From: Oehlia diaphana
Taxonomy: Eukaryota; Glomeromycota; Glomeromycetes; Glomerales; Glomeraceae
DNA: 64,000 bases
Direction: 5' to 3'
NCBI GenBank assembly: GCA_003833135.1
Contig: QZLH01000243.1
Location: 51,210-115,209, forward strand
Shown here: piece after piece, positions 44,404 through 57,162 of the stretch
Numbering within the stretch: position 1 is the stretch's first letter
Layout: each line of letters begins with the position of its first letter
The notes under the pieces: generated by a model
What the model was told of the DNA's origin: nothing
Seen by the model: only the letters and a program-made list of their open reading frames with translations
Database searches by the model: none
Translations under genes and position numbers: made by a program

Positions 44404-45460
44404 TTAAATTATGTTTAAGTTATATTTACTTTTAGATAGCTCTTGCTCTTGTTGTCTTTTACTGAGAAAATCTGATCTTCTTTCCAGAGTGCTCATTAAT
44501 TTAGGTACTAAATATTCAGAATACATAGTAAGAATGAATTCTGCTTCATTAATACCCTAAAAATCCTAAAAATATATAACTTACAAAGAATTCGCATTCT
44601 CTTAATTTCATTGACCACCGGAGCATTTTTAGCGATTACATTTTGTTGAATATCTGATTTATCTAATGGTTCGACGAGAGCATAAAGAGACTATAGTATA
44701 TAGTATATTAAATATGTATGTTTAATGATATATTGTTTATATAATAACGCGATTATTTACCTTGTAATGATCGCATTTCTCTTTGATAGCAATATATTCT
44801 TCTTGTAATTTGAGAACAGATGAACGTAATGGAGCGTATCTATTAAAAAAAAGACGCGTTTCAAAATAGTATAATTTATAATAACTTTATAATAATTCTT
44901 TTTTTTTTTTTTTTACCTTTCAAATTGTTCTTCATCTATTTCATAATTTGAAACATATGGCCATTTTTCAGGGAATGATTCGATCCAACTATTATTATTT
45001 AAATAAATTAATCAATCAAGTAAAACGCGTCATAAACCGTTTTATCTATCTTTATTACCTTAAATCATCATAATTTTCTTTTATTTCAACTCTAACGCGT
45101 CCTTCTAAAGCATCTTTAAATTTTTGATCTCGAAGATATTGAAGTTGTTCAAGAATTTGACGAATTGATTGACGATTAAAGCTTTGTTTATGCTGTTTTT
45201 TATTATTCGTATTCACTATTAAAAAAAATATATATATACATAATAAATTACTTTTTTTAAAAAAAAAAATAAAAAAAATACATATATAATAAAAAAAATA
45301 TACGTTTTGTTAAAACAGAATCAATAACGGATAATGGTATTTGATCTCTTGCTCTTTCAGCCTTAGATAACCATCTTTCTGAAGGTGTAAAATCTTGTTC
45401 AATTAATTTTATTTGTGATTCAATAAAAGCTTGTCTACAATTATAATAATTTTGTTCCAT
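44404..45460 (-). CDS. Fta4-like kinetochore (Sim4/COMA) subunit, tentative
   Basis: Six exons (45460-45304, 45215-45059, 44988-44917, 44839-44761, 44690-44585, 44543-44404) give 236 aa, mostly helical and charged. Length, the N-terminal Phe-Ile-Glu-Ser-Gln-Ile-x-x-Ile start, and the Phe-Asn-Arg-Gln-Ser-Ile-Arg-Gln-Ile helix recall the Fta4/Nkp1 family of the inner kinetochore. This rests on memory of the family and is not strong. The last junction is doubtful: frame is kept only by a 41-nt intron (44584-44544) with an AAG acceptor. Without it the frame closes soon after. A one-base sequence error is the other possibility. Confidence 0.45.
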
Positions 45461-45665
45461 TATGGTGAAGAAAGTGAAATGTGAAGGCGAAATTTCGCGA
45501 AATCAAAACTATTTATAGTTGATCTGTTATGATGGAGTAATCATATTGATCAGTTTATTATTTTAATATCTGATATTATTTTTACAAAATAATAAAAATA
45601 ATAAAACCTGACTACATAATAATACTATAATATATTATTATTTATTAAAAAAAAAAAAAAAGATT

Positions 45666-46802
45666 TTATTTTTTTTTACGAGTACGTTGTTGAGCTTGAT
45701 TATACGCTTGAACAAATTCTTGATCATTTTGATGTAAATAATTATCCACCACCAATTTTTCCATCTTTTTTCTTAATTCAGATTGAGCATTTTGATCATT
45801 TTGAAAAGGATAAAAACCAGATCTTAATTGATTCTTAATTTCATCAGAAGCTATATTACATAAAATTTCAAAATTATGTAAATTAGGACGTATATCTTGA
45901 GTATTATCAGTAGGAAATAAAACTGGACCAACTTGTGAAAGAGCGATAAAAATTGTAATAAAAAGTTGTCTAAAAATTTTAATTCTTTCAAATATAATAA
46001 AATTTTGAAAAAGATAAGATAAAAATGATGAATTTGATTGTGGATTTAAAATTAATGAAGTTTCAATACAAGCGATACCACATAATACTATAAATCTCCA
46101 AAATCTACCAAATTGTCCTTTTCCTAATATATTTAATATGAATAATAAAAGTCCCGTTCCCAAATAAAATCCTGTGGAATGATTTCTTCCTAATAAAATA
46201 TAATCCCTCTTCGTTTTACAATTATTCCAAGAATTAATATCAGGTCCAAATCTAAATAAAAAAAAATATGTTAATAAATAATTAAATATGAATAATGATC
46301 GATATTTTAGAATTACCTGTCATAAGCGAATCGCTTTACTGGATCATTAAGTGTATCATAAGCTTTACGCAATAATATAAAATTTGATTCAGCTTGTTGT
46401 TCCGAATTTCGATCAGGATGAAATACAAGTTGACTATACAGAAAAGATAAAGGTTTTTTTTTTTTAGATTCTTTTTTTCGAATGACAAAGTATTATGAAT
46501 AAGTTCACTTACAGTTTCCTTAAATTTGATTTAAGTTCTTTAGAAGTAAAATCTTGATTAACACCAAGCAGATCGTAATAATTTGGAGGTATAGAATGAA
46601 TCACTTCAACAATTGTATAGATTAAATATACAACAACAACAAAAATATAAATTCTTCTTTGATGTAATTTATGTTTTGGTTGACCAGGTTTAGGTATATT
46701 TTCTCCAGCTCGATAAACAATTCTATAATATATATTTTGAATCCAATTTGTGACTAAACCAGGAAGAAAAGACCAACCAAAAAAACTTAACCAATCTGCC
46801 AT
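45666..46802 (-). CDS. Multi-pass membrane DnaJ (J-domain) protein
   Basis: Three exons (46802-46513, 46433-46317, 46251-45666) give 330 aa. A transmembrane segment lies at ~50-72. The J domain follows (~75-140: Asn-Tyr-Tyr-Asp-Leu-Leu-Gly-Val, intact His-Pro-Asp, Ala-Tyr-Asp-Thr-Leu-Asn-Asp-Pro, Arg-Phe-Ala-Tyr-Asp). Next come two or three hydrophobic segments (~170-260) and a charged, Gln-rich C-terminus. The His-Pro-Asp motif implies that it stimulates an Hsp70 ATPase next to a membrane, most likely the ER. It resembles uncharacterised fungal membrane J-proteins; the client is unknown. The intron splits the J domain just before His-Pro-Asp. Confidence 0.8.
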
Positions 46803-48891
46803 TTTTTTTTTAGGAGAAAATAATAAGAATGAAAGAATGAATGAAAGGTAATATGATTTGTGAAAACACTGAATAGTAAAAGTAAACCTTTCTAAGGGAA
46901 GGAAGTTTAAGTAAGGGAAATTAATGTTTGATCAGGAATAACACGTTTAATCACGTGTTTGTGAGTTAGGTCGCAGTGTCGCACCTACGTTTGACGCAAT
47001 TAAATCACCGGAAATACGGGCAATACAATAACAAGGAATGACCATCAAAAAATCCATTCATTGTTAAAAAAGACTAACCGGTAAAGATGCAGAAAATTAT
47101 ATCGTTTTAGGAACGACATTGAAAATATTTATTATCGGCATTTCCGTGTAAATTAAGTAAATTAAGTCAGGAAATTGATTTAAATCAATCACACGTGCAA
47201 TGTGATAAAAGAAATGGCGTACTTTTTTTACAACCAACTTTGTCTCTATTGATGCGTACAATGTTTATGATTAAATTATAATCTTTGCCCATAAATTAAA
47301 AAAGAAAGAAAATATATTTATCTTTCCCTCTTTTTTTTTTTTTTTTCTTTTTCGAAAATTAAAGAAACGTGGTGTTACATTTGTAAAATGTCTTACAAAT
47401 AAGTTGTGTAATCTGATTATTTATTTGTATATTTTTTATTTTATTTAAGTTAAAGTTTATAGAAATAAAATTATTCTTTTTAAAATTGTATAAACTTTAA
47501 TAAATAAATTAGGAAGGTTTATTAAATAATTTTTTTATCGTTTAATTTTAAATTTATGGTTTAATTAAAAATGTAAATATTTACTCACTCTTAAGAGAAA
47601 GAAACCAAATATTTTTAAATTCTTTCTTAAGAAAATTTTTATCTCACAAATTTCACAAATTAAAAACAATCTCCTAAAACAATCTCCTATCTATGTTACT
47701 ATAATAATCTCTATCATTATCCTAAAAAATCATTCTATCATAATTTACTGGTTTCATTTTTAAACAATGAAACCTTTTTTTAACCCAATCAATTATACGA
47801 TTATACAATTATTGTTTTTTTTCTTTACAAACCAATAATAAATATTTGGACTTTTTTTTTGACATCTTTAAAAAAAATCATATGCAAAATGTAAACATTT
47901 GCGAGCGGGCCGGGCACCACCGAAATACATGAATTTCCTAAATATGTATTTTTTATATATTTTTATATAATTAATTACAAAAAAAAAATGAAACAAATCT
48001 AGATTTTTTAGTTTTAAAATTCTTGTTCGTACGAACAACAAAAAAAAAAAAAAAATTCTTTCTTTTCTTTTCTTTGTAATTTCTTTTTGATATCAGGTTT
48101 TTTCATTGAAATTCCACTTTTGGACTTAATGGATTATATTTATTATTAAATTTGTGATTTAAGAAAAAATTTTTTGGTTCAGATTTTCAAATCACAATTT
48201 TGGGTCTTCGAATCACAATTTCGGGTCTGTTTCACAAGATACTAGTTTATATTCATTTTATCGAAAAAGAAAAAAGAATTTTTAATTATTATAAGAAAAA
48301 AAAATTTTTTTTTTTTTTAGATCATTTTTATTAAAATATGGTAAACACGGTAAATTAAAATAATAAACACGGTAAATTATTATATTACTATAAAATAAAA
48401 TAAATTAATAATTTCTATATTTCTATATTTCGTTTTTCATAATTCATTATTATAAATTATATGTAAAGTAATAAATATATAATTTCGTTATCATAAAATA
48501 AATTTCGTTCTTATAAATTATATATATAATTAAACTATATAAAAAAAAAAAATTTGTTATCATTAATTAATTTCATTATTATAAATTATATAATCAATTA
48601 TAAAATAATCATTATAAATTATATAAAAATAATAAATAATCATTCTTTATATAAAAATAATTTCGTTATTTTAAATTTAATTTCATTCTTTGTAAAATTA
48701 AATACATTAAATAAAAATAAAAAAAATTAATTTTATTCTTTGTAAATTATAATATTTCATTCTCGTAAAATTATAATAATTTGATTCTTATAAATTATAA
48801 TAAAAATAATTTAATTATCATAAATAAATTTCGTTCTTATAAAAATAATTCGTTATTATAAAGTCATTATTTATTACAAAGTTATTATAAA

Positions 48892-49020
48892 AATAATTTC
48901 GTTATTTAAATTATAATAAATTAACTTTCGTTATTATAAATTATAATAAAATAATTTCGTTATTTAAATTATAATAAATTAACTTTCGTTATTATAAATT
49001 ATAATAAAATAATTTCATTA
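48892..49020. repeat. 58-bp tandem duplication in AT-rich array
   Basis: A segment beginning aataatttcgttatttaaat is repeated after 58 bp (starts 48892 and 48950) with essentially no change. It sits at the end of a more degenerate array of TTTCGTTATTATAAATTATAAT-like units from about 48430. The near identity of the last two copies suggests a recent duplication. Confidence 0.75.
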
Positions 49021-49269
49021 TTTTAAATTATTAGAATCTAGTCGGAGTGCCGGACCGATTTATTTTGGGAATTTTATTTTAGTGATATTATGATATTATG
49101 TATCCTCCTCTATTCGTCTAATAAATGTGTGTTAACTCTAAAAAAATAATTTAAATTATATAAAATAATTTCGTTATTTTAAATTATAAATTATAATAAA
49201 ATAAAATAAAAAATTAATCATTCTTAAATCAATAAACAAATAATTTGTTTTTTTCATTTTTTAGAACAT

Positions 49270-49605
49270 TAAATCGATTCAATATTTTGGAAAACTTTAT
49301 TGTAAAATAATAATATCATTTTAAATTTTATTTTATATTAAAAATTGATTCAATATTTTGAAACCTTTATTGTAAAATAATAATATTTATTTTATATTAA
49401 ATCGATTCAAAATTTGAAAACTTATTGTAAAATAATAATATCATTTTGAACCTTATTTTATATTAAAAATCGATTCAAATATTTTGAAAGCTTTATGTAA
49501 ATAAACATTAAACATCATTTTTTTTTTTAAAAAAAAAAAAAATCATTATTTTAGAATTAATTCGATTTCAAAAATTTTTTAGAACATCAAATCGATTCAA
49601 AAAAA
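49270..49605. repeat. Degenerate tandem repeat, AAATCGATTCAA units
   Basis: Copies starting AAATCGATTCAA or AAATTGATTCAA followed by TATTTTG-AAACTTTATTGTAAAATAATAAT recur at about 49271, 49342, 49399, 49467 and, partly, 49589. Spacing is 57-71 bp. Function unknown. Confidence 0.65.
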
Positions 49606-52600
49606 AAAAATATTTTTTTAAAAAAAACTTTATTAATAATAATAATAATAATAAAAATTTTTCTTTCACAAAAAAAAAAAAATATATATATATATATATT
49701 AAGTATTTTAAACTTTTTTTGTATTGTTCTTTATTAGTATATAATCATCTTTGCAGAAAAAAGACCTGTTGATTTGTTTTGCCAAGATTTTTGTTCAAAA
49801 CCCCCCGACTTTTAATTTACACCGAAAATGTTCAAGTATTATTTAATACATTGAATTAACTTTAAGATTTTCTTGGCATTTTTTTTTTCTAATTAGGCGT
49901 AAATAATTATAATTAAATATCAGTATCTTTTAAATAAAAGTATATATATATACAATAAAGTATAAAGAATATTGTATATTTGTATATTTGTATATAGAGT
50001 ACATTAAAGTATAAAGCATTTCTTTATAGAGTAAAGTATACCTATATAGAGTACATTACCTATATGGAGTACACGTTATCTACCTTTATAGAAAGTACAC
50101 CTAGTCTGCCTTTATAGAGTATACCATACCTATATAATAGTATATAGTATATAATAGTATATTAATAGTATATAATTGTATAATAGTGTATCAATCGTTA
50201 TCAATGATGAAATGTTTTTTTTTATATAATCAATTTGTTTTAAGTATATAACACATTTAAAATTCCTGAAACATTTCCTTTAAACATTAATGCAGTTTTT
50301 TAAAAAAAAAAGTTTTTCCATAATAAAAAAAAAACTTTTTAATTCTTTGTAAAACTAAAATATTTTTTTTATGCAAATAATTTAAAATATTTTAGATATT
50401 CGATTCTCAAAAAAAAAAAAAAAAAAATATATATTAATTTCTATTTCTTTATACGTGATAGAACTATAAATAAATTCTAGAAAGTTTATTAGAGTAACGC
50501 ACATGATTTAAAAAATTGATGTATGTTCAATTTATGCAAATTATGCAAATAGATGATAAAAAAATACCACGGGTTAACAAGAAAAAACAAATATTAATGC
50601 ATCATCTCTATTTTGTAATCGATTAACGTAATCAATTTATTATTTCTTTTTCGAAATTATCACACAATTTCTTACTTTCCCCTTATCTTCAATCATGAAA
50701 ATCTCTAACCAAATTATAAGTAAATATTACAAAGAAAGATCGATAAAGAAAAATAGATCAACAAAATTCGTTAAGTTTACCTTGATTTACTGTAAATCTT
50801 TCAATTGAAACAAGGAGCTTATTTTGACTAAAAAAAGATTACAGTAAAAAGGTTTGGCGTTACATTTATGAGAATTGAAAAAAAAAAAAAAAAAATGATT
50901 ATCTTTGATATACTTTATACATTTTTAGTTTCTATTCAAAAAATCGATAAAAAAAAACATATTGTCGTACATTAATTAATAGAATGAACTCTCTTGGGTT
51001 TAGTGAACTTGATGATCACGAGCCTTTTGTACTAAAAAAAAAAATCATACGATTTTAACATGAATGCGAAGAATAAAGGGTCGGTATTACTAAAGTTTTT
51101 TTTTTATTTTTTTTAAAAAAAAGTTCAATAATAATGAAGTCTTTTATCAGAATGAGGAATTGAAACCATTTACCCTTTTGTAGATATAATAAAGAAAAAC
51201 CCTATTACGACAATTTGTCGATCGTATATGACGTTTGATAGTGCACCCCAATATCCTGTAGACTGTGATAGAATAGTAATTAGGAATAATTTAACGAATT
51301 ACGTTACAATTATCTTACAAATTACTTATGTATATAGAAGTAATAGAACAGTAATTGGAAAATTCAATTTACCCGTGTTATTAAGGATATAATACTACGA
51401 ATTACGATCCTTACAATGTTATATTACCTTACAATGTTATAGGGTATACAATTTAGTTATGATATAGGACGAATGATATAGGACGAATTACGATTTATCT
51501 TACAAATTTATCTTTGATATAGAAAGTAATAATTAGAAAAAAAAAAAAATTACAATTATCTTACAAATAGTAATTAAGAAAAAATTCAACGAATTACAAT
51601 TATCTAATTCAATTATCTAATTCACAAGTAATATTAAGTACATTTTTTAATATATTTTAATATATTAAATCATAATTAAAATATATTAAAATAATATTTA
51701 AATGATCATAATAATATTAAAAACTGATCATATTAAAAAAAAAAACAATATTAAAACTTATTAAAATTATAATATAATATGTATTTAATATGTTTTTTAT
51801 TTTCTTAAGTTGTTTTCTATTTAATATATTATTAATAAATTAATAAATTATAATGAGACACATGACTTAATGTTGCTTTTTTTTATATTAAAAGAAACTA
51901 ATTTTGGTAAATTTTATAGTTTCCAAATTTTATTCTTTTAAATCAGATTTGCATCTAAACATGCATTAAATATCATGATTGGCTTATATATTATGTGATA
52001 TCATTTTATGCAATATTTGAAGGCTTTTTTTTTTTTTAAAAAAAAAAAAAAATTATGTACGTTTGACGTGGGACCTTCTTTCGAATTAATAAAATGCAAT
52101 GATTATTTTTTTTTTTTCATATTAATAATATTAATAATCAAAAAAAGTAAATTAAAAATTTTCTTTTGGAAATCTGCAAAGAATTATATGAACGTGTGGA
52201 GAGATTTGTGTTACATTGTTGCATTTAAAAAGCAAACAATAAAACTTGCTTGTGCATTGCATGCATATAGCGACATTTAAAACTTTATGGGACGCAGGAA
52301 AAAAAAAAAACAGGGAAATGTTTTTTTTTTATAACAATGTGGGGTAAATTTTGAACTCAATAATCACATTTAATTGCTTGAACAAAAAAAAATGCAGATA
52401 TGTAATTGCATAAAAAGAGAACAATAAATCAGAAACAAAATGGGTTGATTACAGATAATTTTTACGTAAAGTTTTTACGTAAAAAAAGTTACAACATGAA
52501 CACAAAAATGAACTTTACACAAAAAAGTCGTAATCAAATTTGTTTTTAAAAACAATAATTAGTACAGTAAAAAGGTTGTTATTGTATTATATTATTTTGA

Positions 52601-53212
52601 ACAAAGAAATCAAAATATAGTTTTTTTCTTTTTTTATTACCAAATAGAAAAATAATTATGTAAGATGCAAAAACCTTCTAATAAAAAATTAAAATTTTTT
52701 TTTTTATTTTTGTAAGATATTTTTTTTTTCGTTTTTTGATTATTATTATTATTATTATTATATATGTGTGAATTACACAAGAATAATGTAAATAAAAAAC
52801 AAAGGCGGAGAAAGGAAAATTAAAGAAATTTACAAGTAATAAAGTAATAAAATAATAAAAAAAAAAAAAAAAACTGAAAATAATAATAATAATAACAAAT
52901 AGAATAAAATTATTAAAAAGATAAATTATTTTACATTTACGAAAATCTAGATTAAAGTTACTACTACTATACAAGAAGTAAGATTTTCGTCATTCCTTAT
53001 CAGAAATTAAAATAAATTAAAAAAACCTCTTCACACTTTCACCAAAATAAAATTAATTATAATGTAAAAAAAAAAAAACCAATGTCCGAATTAGAATTAC
53101 ATTAATTACATTTTTTTTTCGTTGTGTGAAAGTAATGTAATATGATGAGTTCCGGCCCTTTTTTTTCCCAATTATGTAATTATTGTATTAATAATTCACG
53201 CTCCAGAGCGCA

Positions 53213-53249
<37 letters not shown>

Positions 53250-53328
53250 AAAAAAAAAATTATAAAAAAAAAAAAAAAAATAAAAAAAAAAAAAAAAAAA
53301 AAAATTTTTTTTTTTTTTTTTTTTTTTA
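53213..53328. repeat. A-run followed by T-run (homopolymer inverted repeat)
   Basis: About 90 nt almost wholly of A followed by about 23 T. The two arms can pair into a long hairpin. It lies 130 bp downstream of the unrecognised 520-aa gene's stop. Length is likely uncertain in the assembly. Confidence 0.7.
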
Positions 53329-53461
53329 GCTTTCCATCCAATAATATTTAAATTTTTTTCTTTTAGAAATAAACCTCTATATTTATTAATCTATTAATAT
53401 TATATTATAATATTAAAATCAACAAATCCAATCTAATCCAACAAAGACATCATGACTGCTT

Positions 53462-55119
53462 CTAAAATGATGATACTTCTTCATTTTTATTCTTTTTTGA
53501 CATTTCATTAGATTTATCGGTCTCAGATAATCGACGTTTCTTTACATCCGTATATTTATTCTCGGATTGTGGAAGATTCTTATTAGTATCCTCAATATCA
53601 TCATCATCATCATCATCACTCATTGGTATATCAATTCCTCCATCATACCTTCCAGGAATATGGAATAAATCATTTGATAGTTCATCATTTTTATTTTTCG
53701 TCATTAACGCTGGAGGTTCTAAAGATCCAGTTACATCTGCACAATAATTTAACATATCTGTTTCAAAAGTTCTAATTGGATATTTATTTGCTAAATTTTC
53801 AAAATGATGCTCGAGTTTTCCTTTAACATTTAGAAACTGGAAAAAAAAAAAAATAAAAATTTTTTTTAATTAGTTTTAAATTTTTAAATTTTTTTTTTTT
53901 TTTTTTCTCTTTTAAAAAATTATTAACATACTTCTTCCATTCTTTCCTTTTTCTTTCGACGAAATTCATCTAAATATGCGGTACGTTGCCATAGTAAATA
54001 ATCATCAGCACGGGTAGCAGCAAATTGAGGATCATCATCATCATCACTTTCTGAATCATCCGAATGATAATCTGATGGATCGATATTACCATACGAAAAT
54101 ATTTCCAATAAAGCATCAATTGAACTATAAGAATCACAAAGATAACATTCTATCGCGGATTGTGTTAACAAGTCCAATAATAAATCATACCATATTGGTT
54201 TAACAGTTGATTCATTATTATTATCCAAACGATATGTTATTGCACATGTATTAAGAAATACAGGGATTGCATCAATTAAACCTGGAGCAGTTCGACGCGA
54301 TGGAATGGGTTTAGGAGGGGTACTGCGCCTCCTTGTCATTGGAGGGGTTATACTTGAATTACTTGGATGTTGTTGACATGCTATACATATACTTTGTCGA
54401 TGTTTTCTACATCTTGATAATAAAGCGTTTTTAAAATGTTTCTCATATTTAACAAGATTTGGTGGTAATTTGTGAGATTTTTGAGTTGAATTATTACGTA
54501 ACGGTGACGTCGAGGATGTAGATGGTATATTTGTCGTTGTATTTGATAATTTTGGAGATTGATTAGATTTTTGAGTATTTAAGAAGTTGTGTGTGACATG
54601 AGATGAAGGAGATGCAATATGAGATCGATCAAAAACCAAATGTAATAATTGACATAAATATAATCTATGTTTAAGAGGTAAAGGTAATAAAACGGAAGAA
54701 GCTTGAGTTCGATGAGATTGTAATAAACCTTCAACTATAGCTTCAAAACCTTGACCTTTCTTAATATGAAAAGATAGTTGTTGACCATCATCAATTTTTT
54801 TTAAATCATTCTTAGTTTGATCAATTCTAGCATTAATTGATACAGATAAAAGATAATCAAGAATAACATTTGTTGTCGATATTAAAGTATTATTATTTGT
54901 TAAATTTTCAGAAGGAAGAGGATAATTAGGATAATTATTAGAGATAGGAATTTGATTTGAAGGTTTTAAAATGTTTGAAGTTGATAAAGGTTGAATTTGA
55001 TCTTGAATTAATGGTAAATTTGTTGTGGTTGCTATCCTAACCGTTGAATTTGTAGTAAGAGGAAGTGTTTGGGTTGTTGTAGAACCGATGAGATTTCCAT
55101 TATTACTTGCGCGACCCAT
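53462..55119 (-). CDS. Unrecognised 520-aa protein with acidic C-terminus
   Basis: Two coding exons (55119-53932 and 53836-53462) give 520 aa of unknown family. The N-terminal ~110 residues are Asn/Thr/Ser/Pro rich. Residues ~80-160 and ~275-350 contain ordered helical segments with Leu, Tyr and several Cys (Cys-x2-Cys near 245). An Asp/Ser/Glu block at ~345-360 precedes a conserved-looking segment across the intron (Trp-Gln-Arg-Thr-Ala-Tyr-Leu-Asp-Glu-Phe-Arg, then His-His-Phe-Glu-Asn-Leu-Ala). The tail has a run of Asp then basic Lys-Lys-Arg-Arg, a likely nuclear signal. A 5'UTR intron is suggested (donor 55199, acceptor 55125). I cannot assign a function; the composition suits a nuclear protein. 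Confidence 0.7.
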
Positions 55120-57088
55120 GTTTACTAAAAAAAAAAAAAATACGTGACATGTAAATAATATAATATATAATAAATTTATGGTATCGATTTTTTTCTTACC
55201 TATCACGATTTGTTGGTTAAAAAAAAAAGAGGAGGTTATTCAAACAAATTTCTCGAGGGAAAAAAAAAATTCTTTCTTTTATTTTATAATATTTTTAATT
55301 ATTAAAGTAAAATTAATTTATGCTATGATTATTTACTTTAAAATAAAATAAAATAAAAAATTATATATATATATTATATTATATATATGTATATATATAT
55401 ATATATATATTAAAGTATATATATTAAAAGTATATATATTAAAAAAAAAAACAAAAATGAAAGATTATACTTTTTATTTTCAATTCTAATTTTAAAAATA
55501 AATTTTTTTTTTTTTTTTATTTATTTTATTATTAATAATAATTTCTTTTTTTTTTTTTGATTTGGAAACGAAACAAAAGATAATAAGACGAGAAAAATAA
55601 AGCTTTTATAATTTTTTTTTTGGATATGTTTATGTCATCAAACAAAGAGAACCAAGAATTCCCGTTTTTTTTTCCATATCAGTTTTAGTAATTGTACATC
55701 CAAAATATCAATCAAAATTATGAAAGAGTACTTTTTATCTGTTACAAATTGGGAATTTAAAAAGGAAAATCGCGCCATCTAAATAAATTACAGACAACTA
55801 AAATAAGTTACATAATAAATTTTAAAGGAAAATTTCGGAAGTAGAAAATTTCTCATCAAAATATCATTATCTGCGCATCTAACCGGAAAAGATAGATTAA
55901 AAAAATCGATAAGCATATAATTTGAAGTATATATATATGTATACAATTAATATTAAATATAATATAATATAATAATATGACTTATAATATAAATAAAATT
56001 ATATATAATTTAAATAAGATATACCTTTTAAACATGATGAACTGGGGAGGGGGGAAAAAAATGGTCGGAATCTAAAAATCATGCACATAATATTTCAACC
56101 ATTGTTTTTTTTACGGGTGAAAACGAATAAAATTAGGGATTTGTAATTGACCAAATGTATCATACGATGCATAAAGTACATAAAATTACTATATAACGGT
56201 ATTTTATAGCCACACAAAAGGACAATACTGTTTTTTTTGGATCTCAATCGGAAAATGTTTATTTTATAAGATAGTCATATTGTACAGTTTGTTACAGTTG
56301 CATTAAATTTTAAAATTGTAACATAAATGCGCAGTAACAATCGTACAAATTACTCAACTCCACATTTTATAAAGACCAAATTCGGAATAAAGAAGATGTA
56401 AGATTACTTGATTATGGGAAAGTGCACGGTATCATTATTGATAACTAACATATTATAAAAAAAGAATAAAGATGATGATAAGAAACAGGAATTTTCCGGC
56501 TGTTTGGAACAAAGCCCTTTTACAAAATAATAAACAAATAGATTATTTTGTATTAGTCTAAAGATTTTAAAGCAGGAAATCTGATAAAAAATAATTTTAT
56601 TTTCATCAAATCATATTTTAAATACACACGGACCTTCTTTATAACAAAAGAAAAAATTTGGAAGGGTTTGACCCTTGCAGAAATGTTTCCCTAATTATGA
56701 GAAAAAGGAGTTAGAAATCGTCAAGAATCGCCTAAATTCGCCGTTCAGACAGGTTTATTCATAAGAAAAATGTGAGAGTTTGGATAAGTCAATAAGTCAA
56801 TATACCGGATATGGATTTTGATGAATTACCCGATTAGCCCAAAAAAATATGTCTATTATAACCAAACAAGTTCAAAAGTTATCTTGTGACTTATTTCATG
56901 CAAAACCTTTTGGAAAACCGTTTTAAAAAAAAAAAAAAATTTTTTTTTTTTATTATTAAAATTGTTTCACAAAAAAAAATGTACTTTTGTAAATTACTCA
57001 GGAATTTTGTAGATATTCACTCAGGTATTTTTAGATATTTACTCAGAAATTTTATAGATACAATCAAGAAAATCTAAGAAATTCGATC

Positions 57089-57162
<74 letters not shown>

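Larger units (their letters stand above)
46803..53461. other. 6.7-kb gene desert of AT-rich simple and tandem sequence
   Basis: No convincing coding frame on either strand. Near the left edge CACGTG motifs (46952-46957, 47193-47198) lie upstream of the J-protein gene. The rest is simple A/T sequence, degenerate tandem repeats (48430-49020, 49270-49600, 49960-50170, 51290-51600) and an A/T homopolymer block at 53213-53328. A small island of normal complexity sits at ~49034-49139. Confidence 0.6.

Noticed and set aside
51000..51040. Possible C/D snoRNA (TTGATGA near 51010)
   Set aside because: C box is imperfect and no matching D box with terminal stem was found at a suitable distance.
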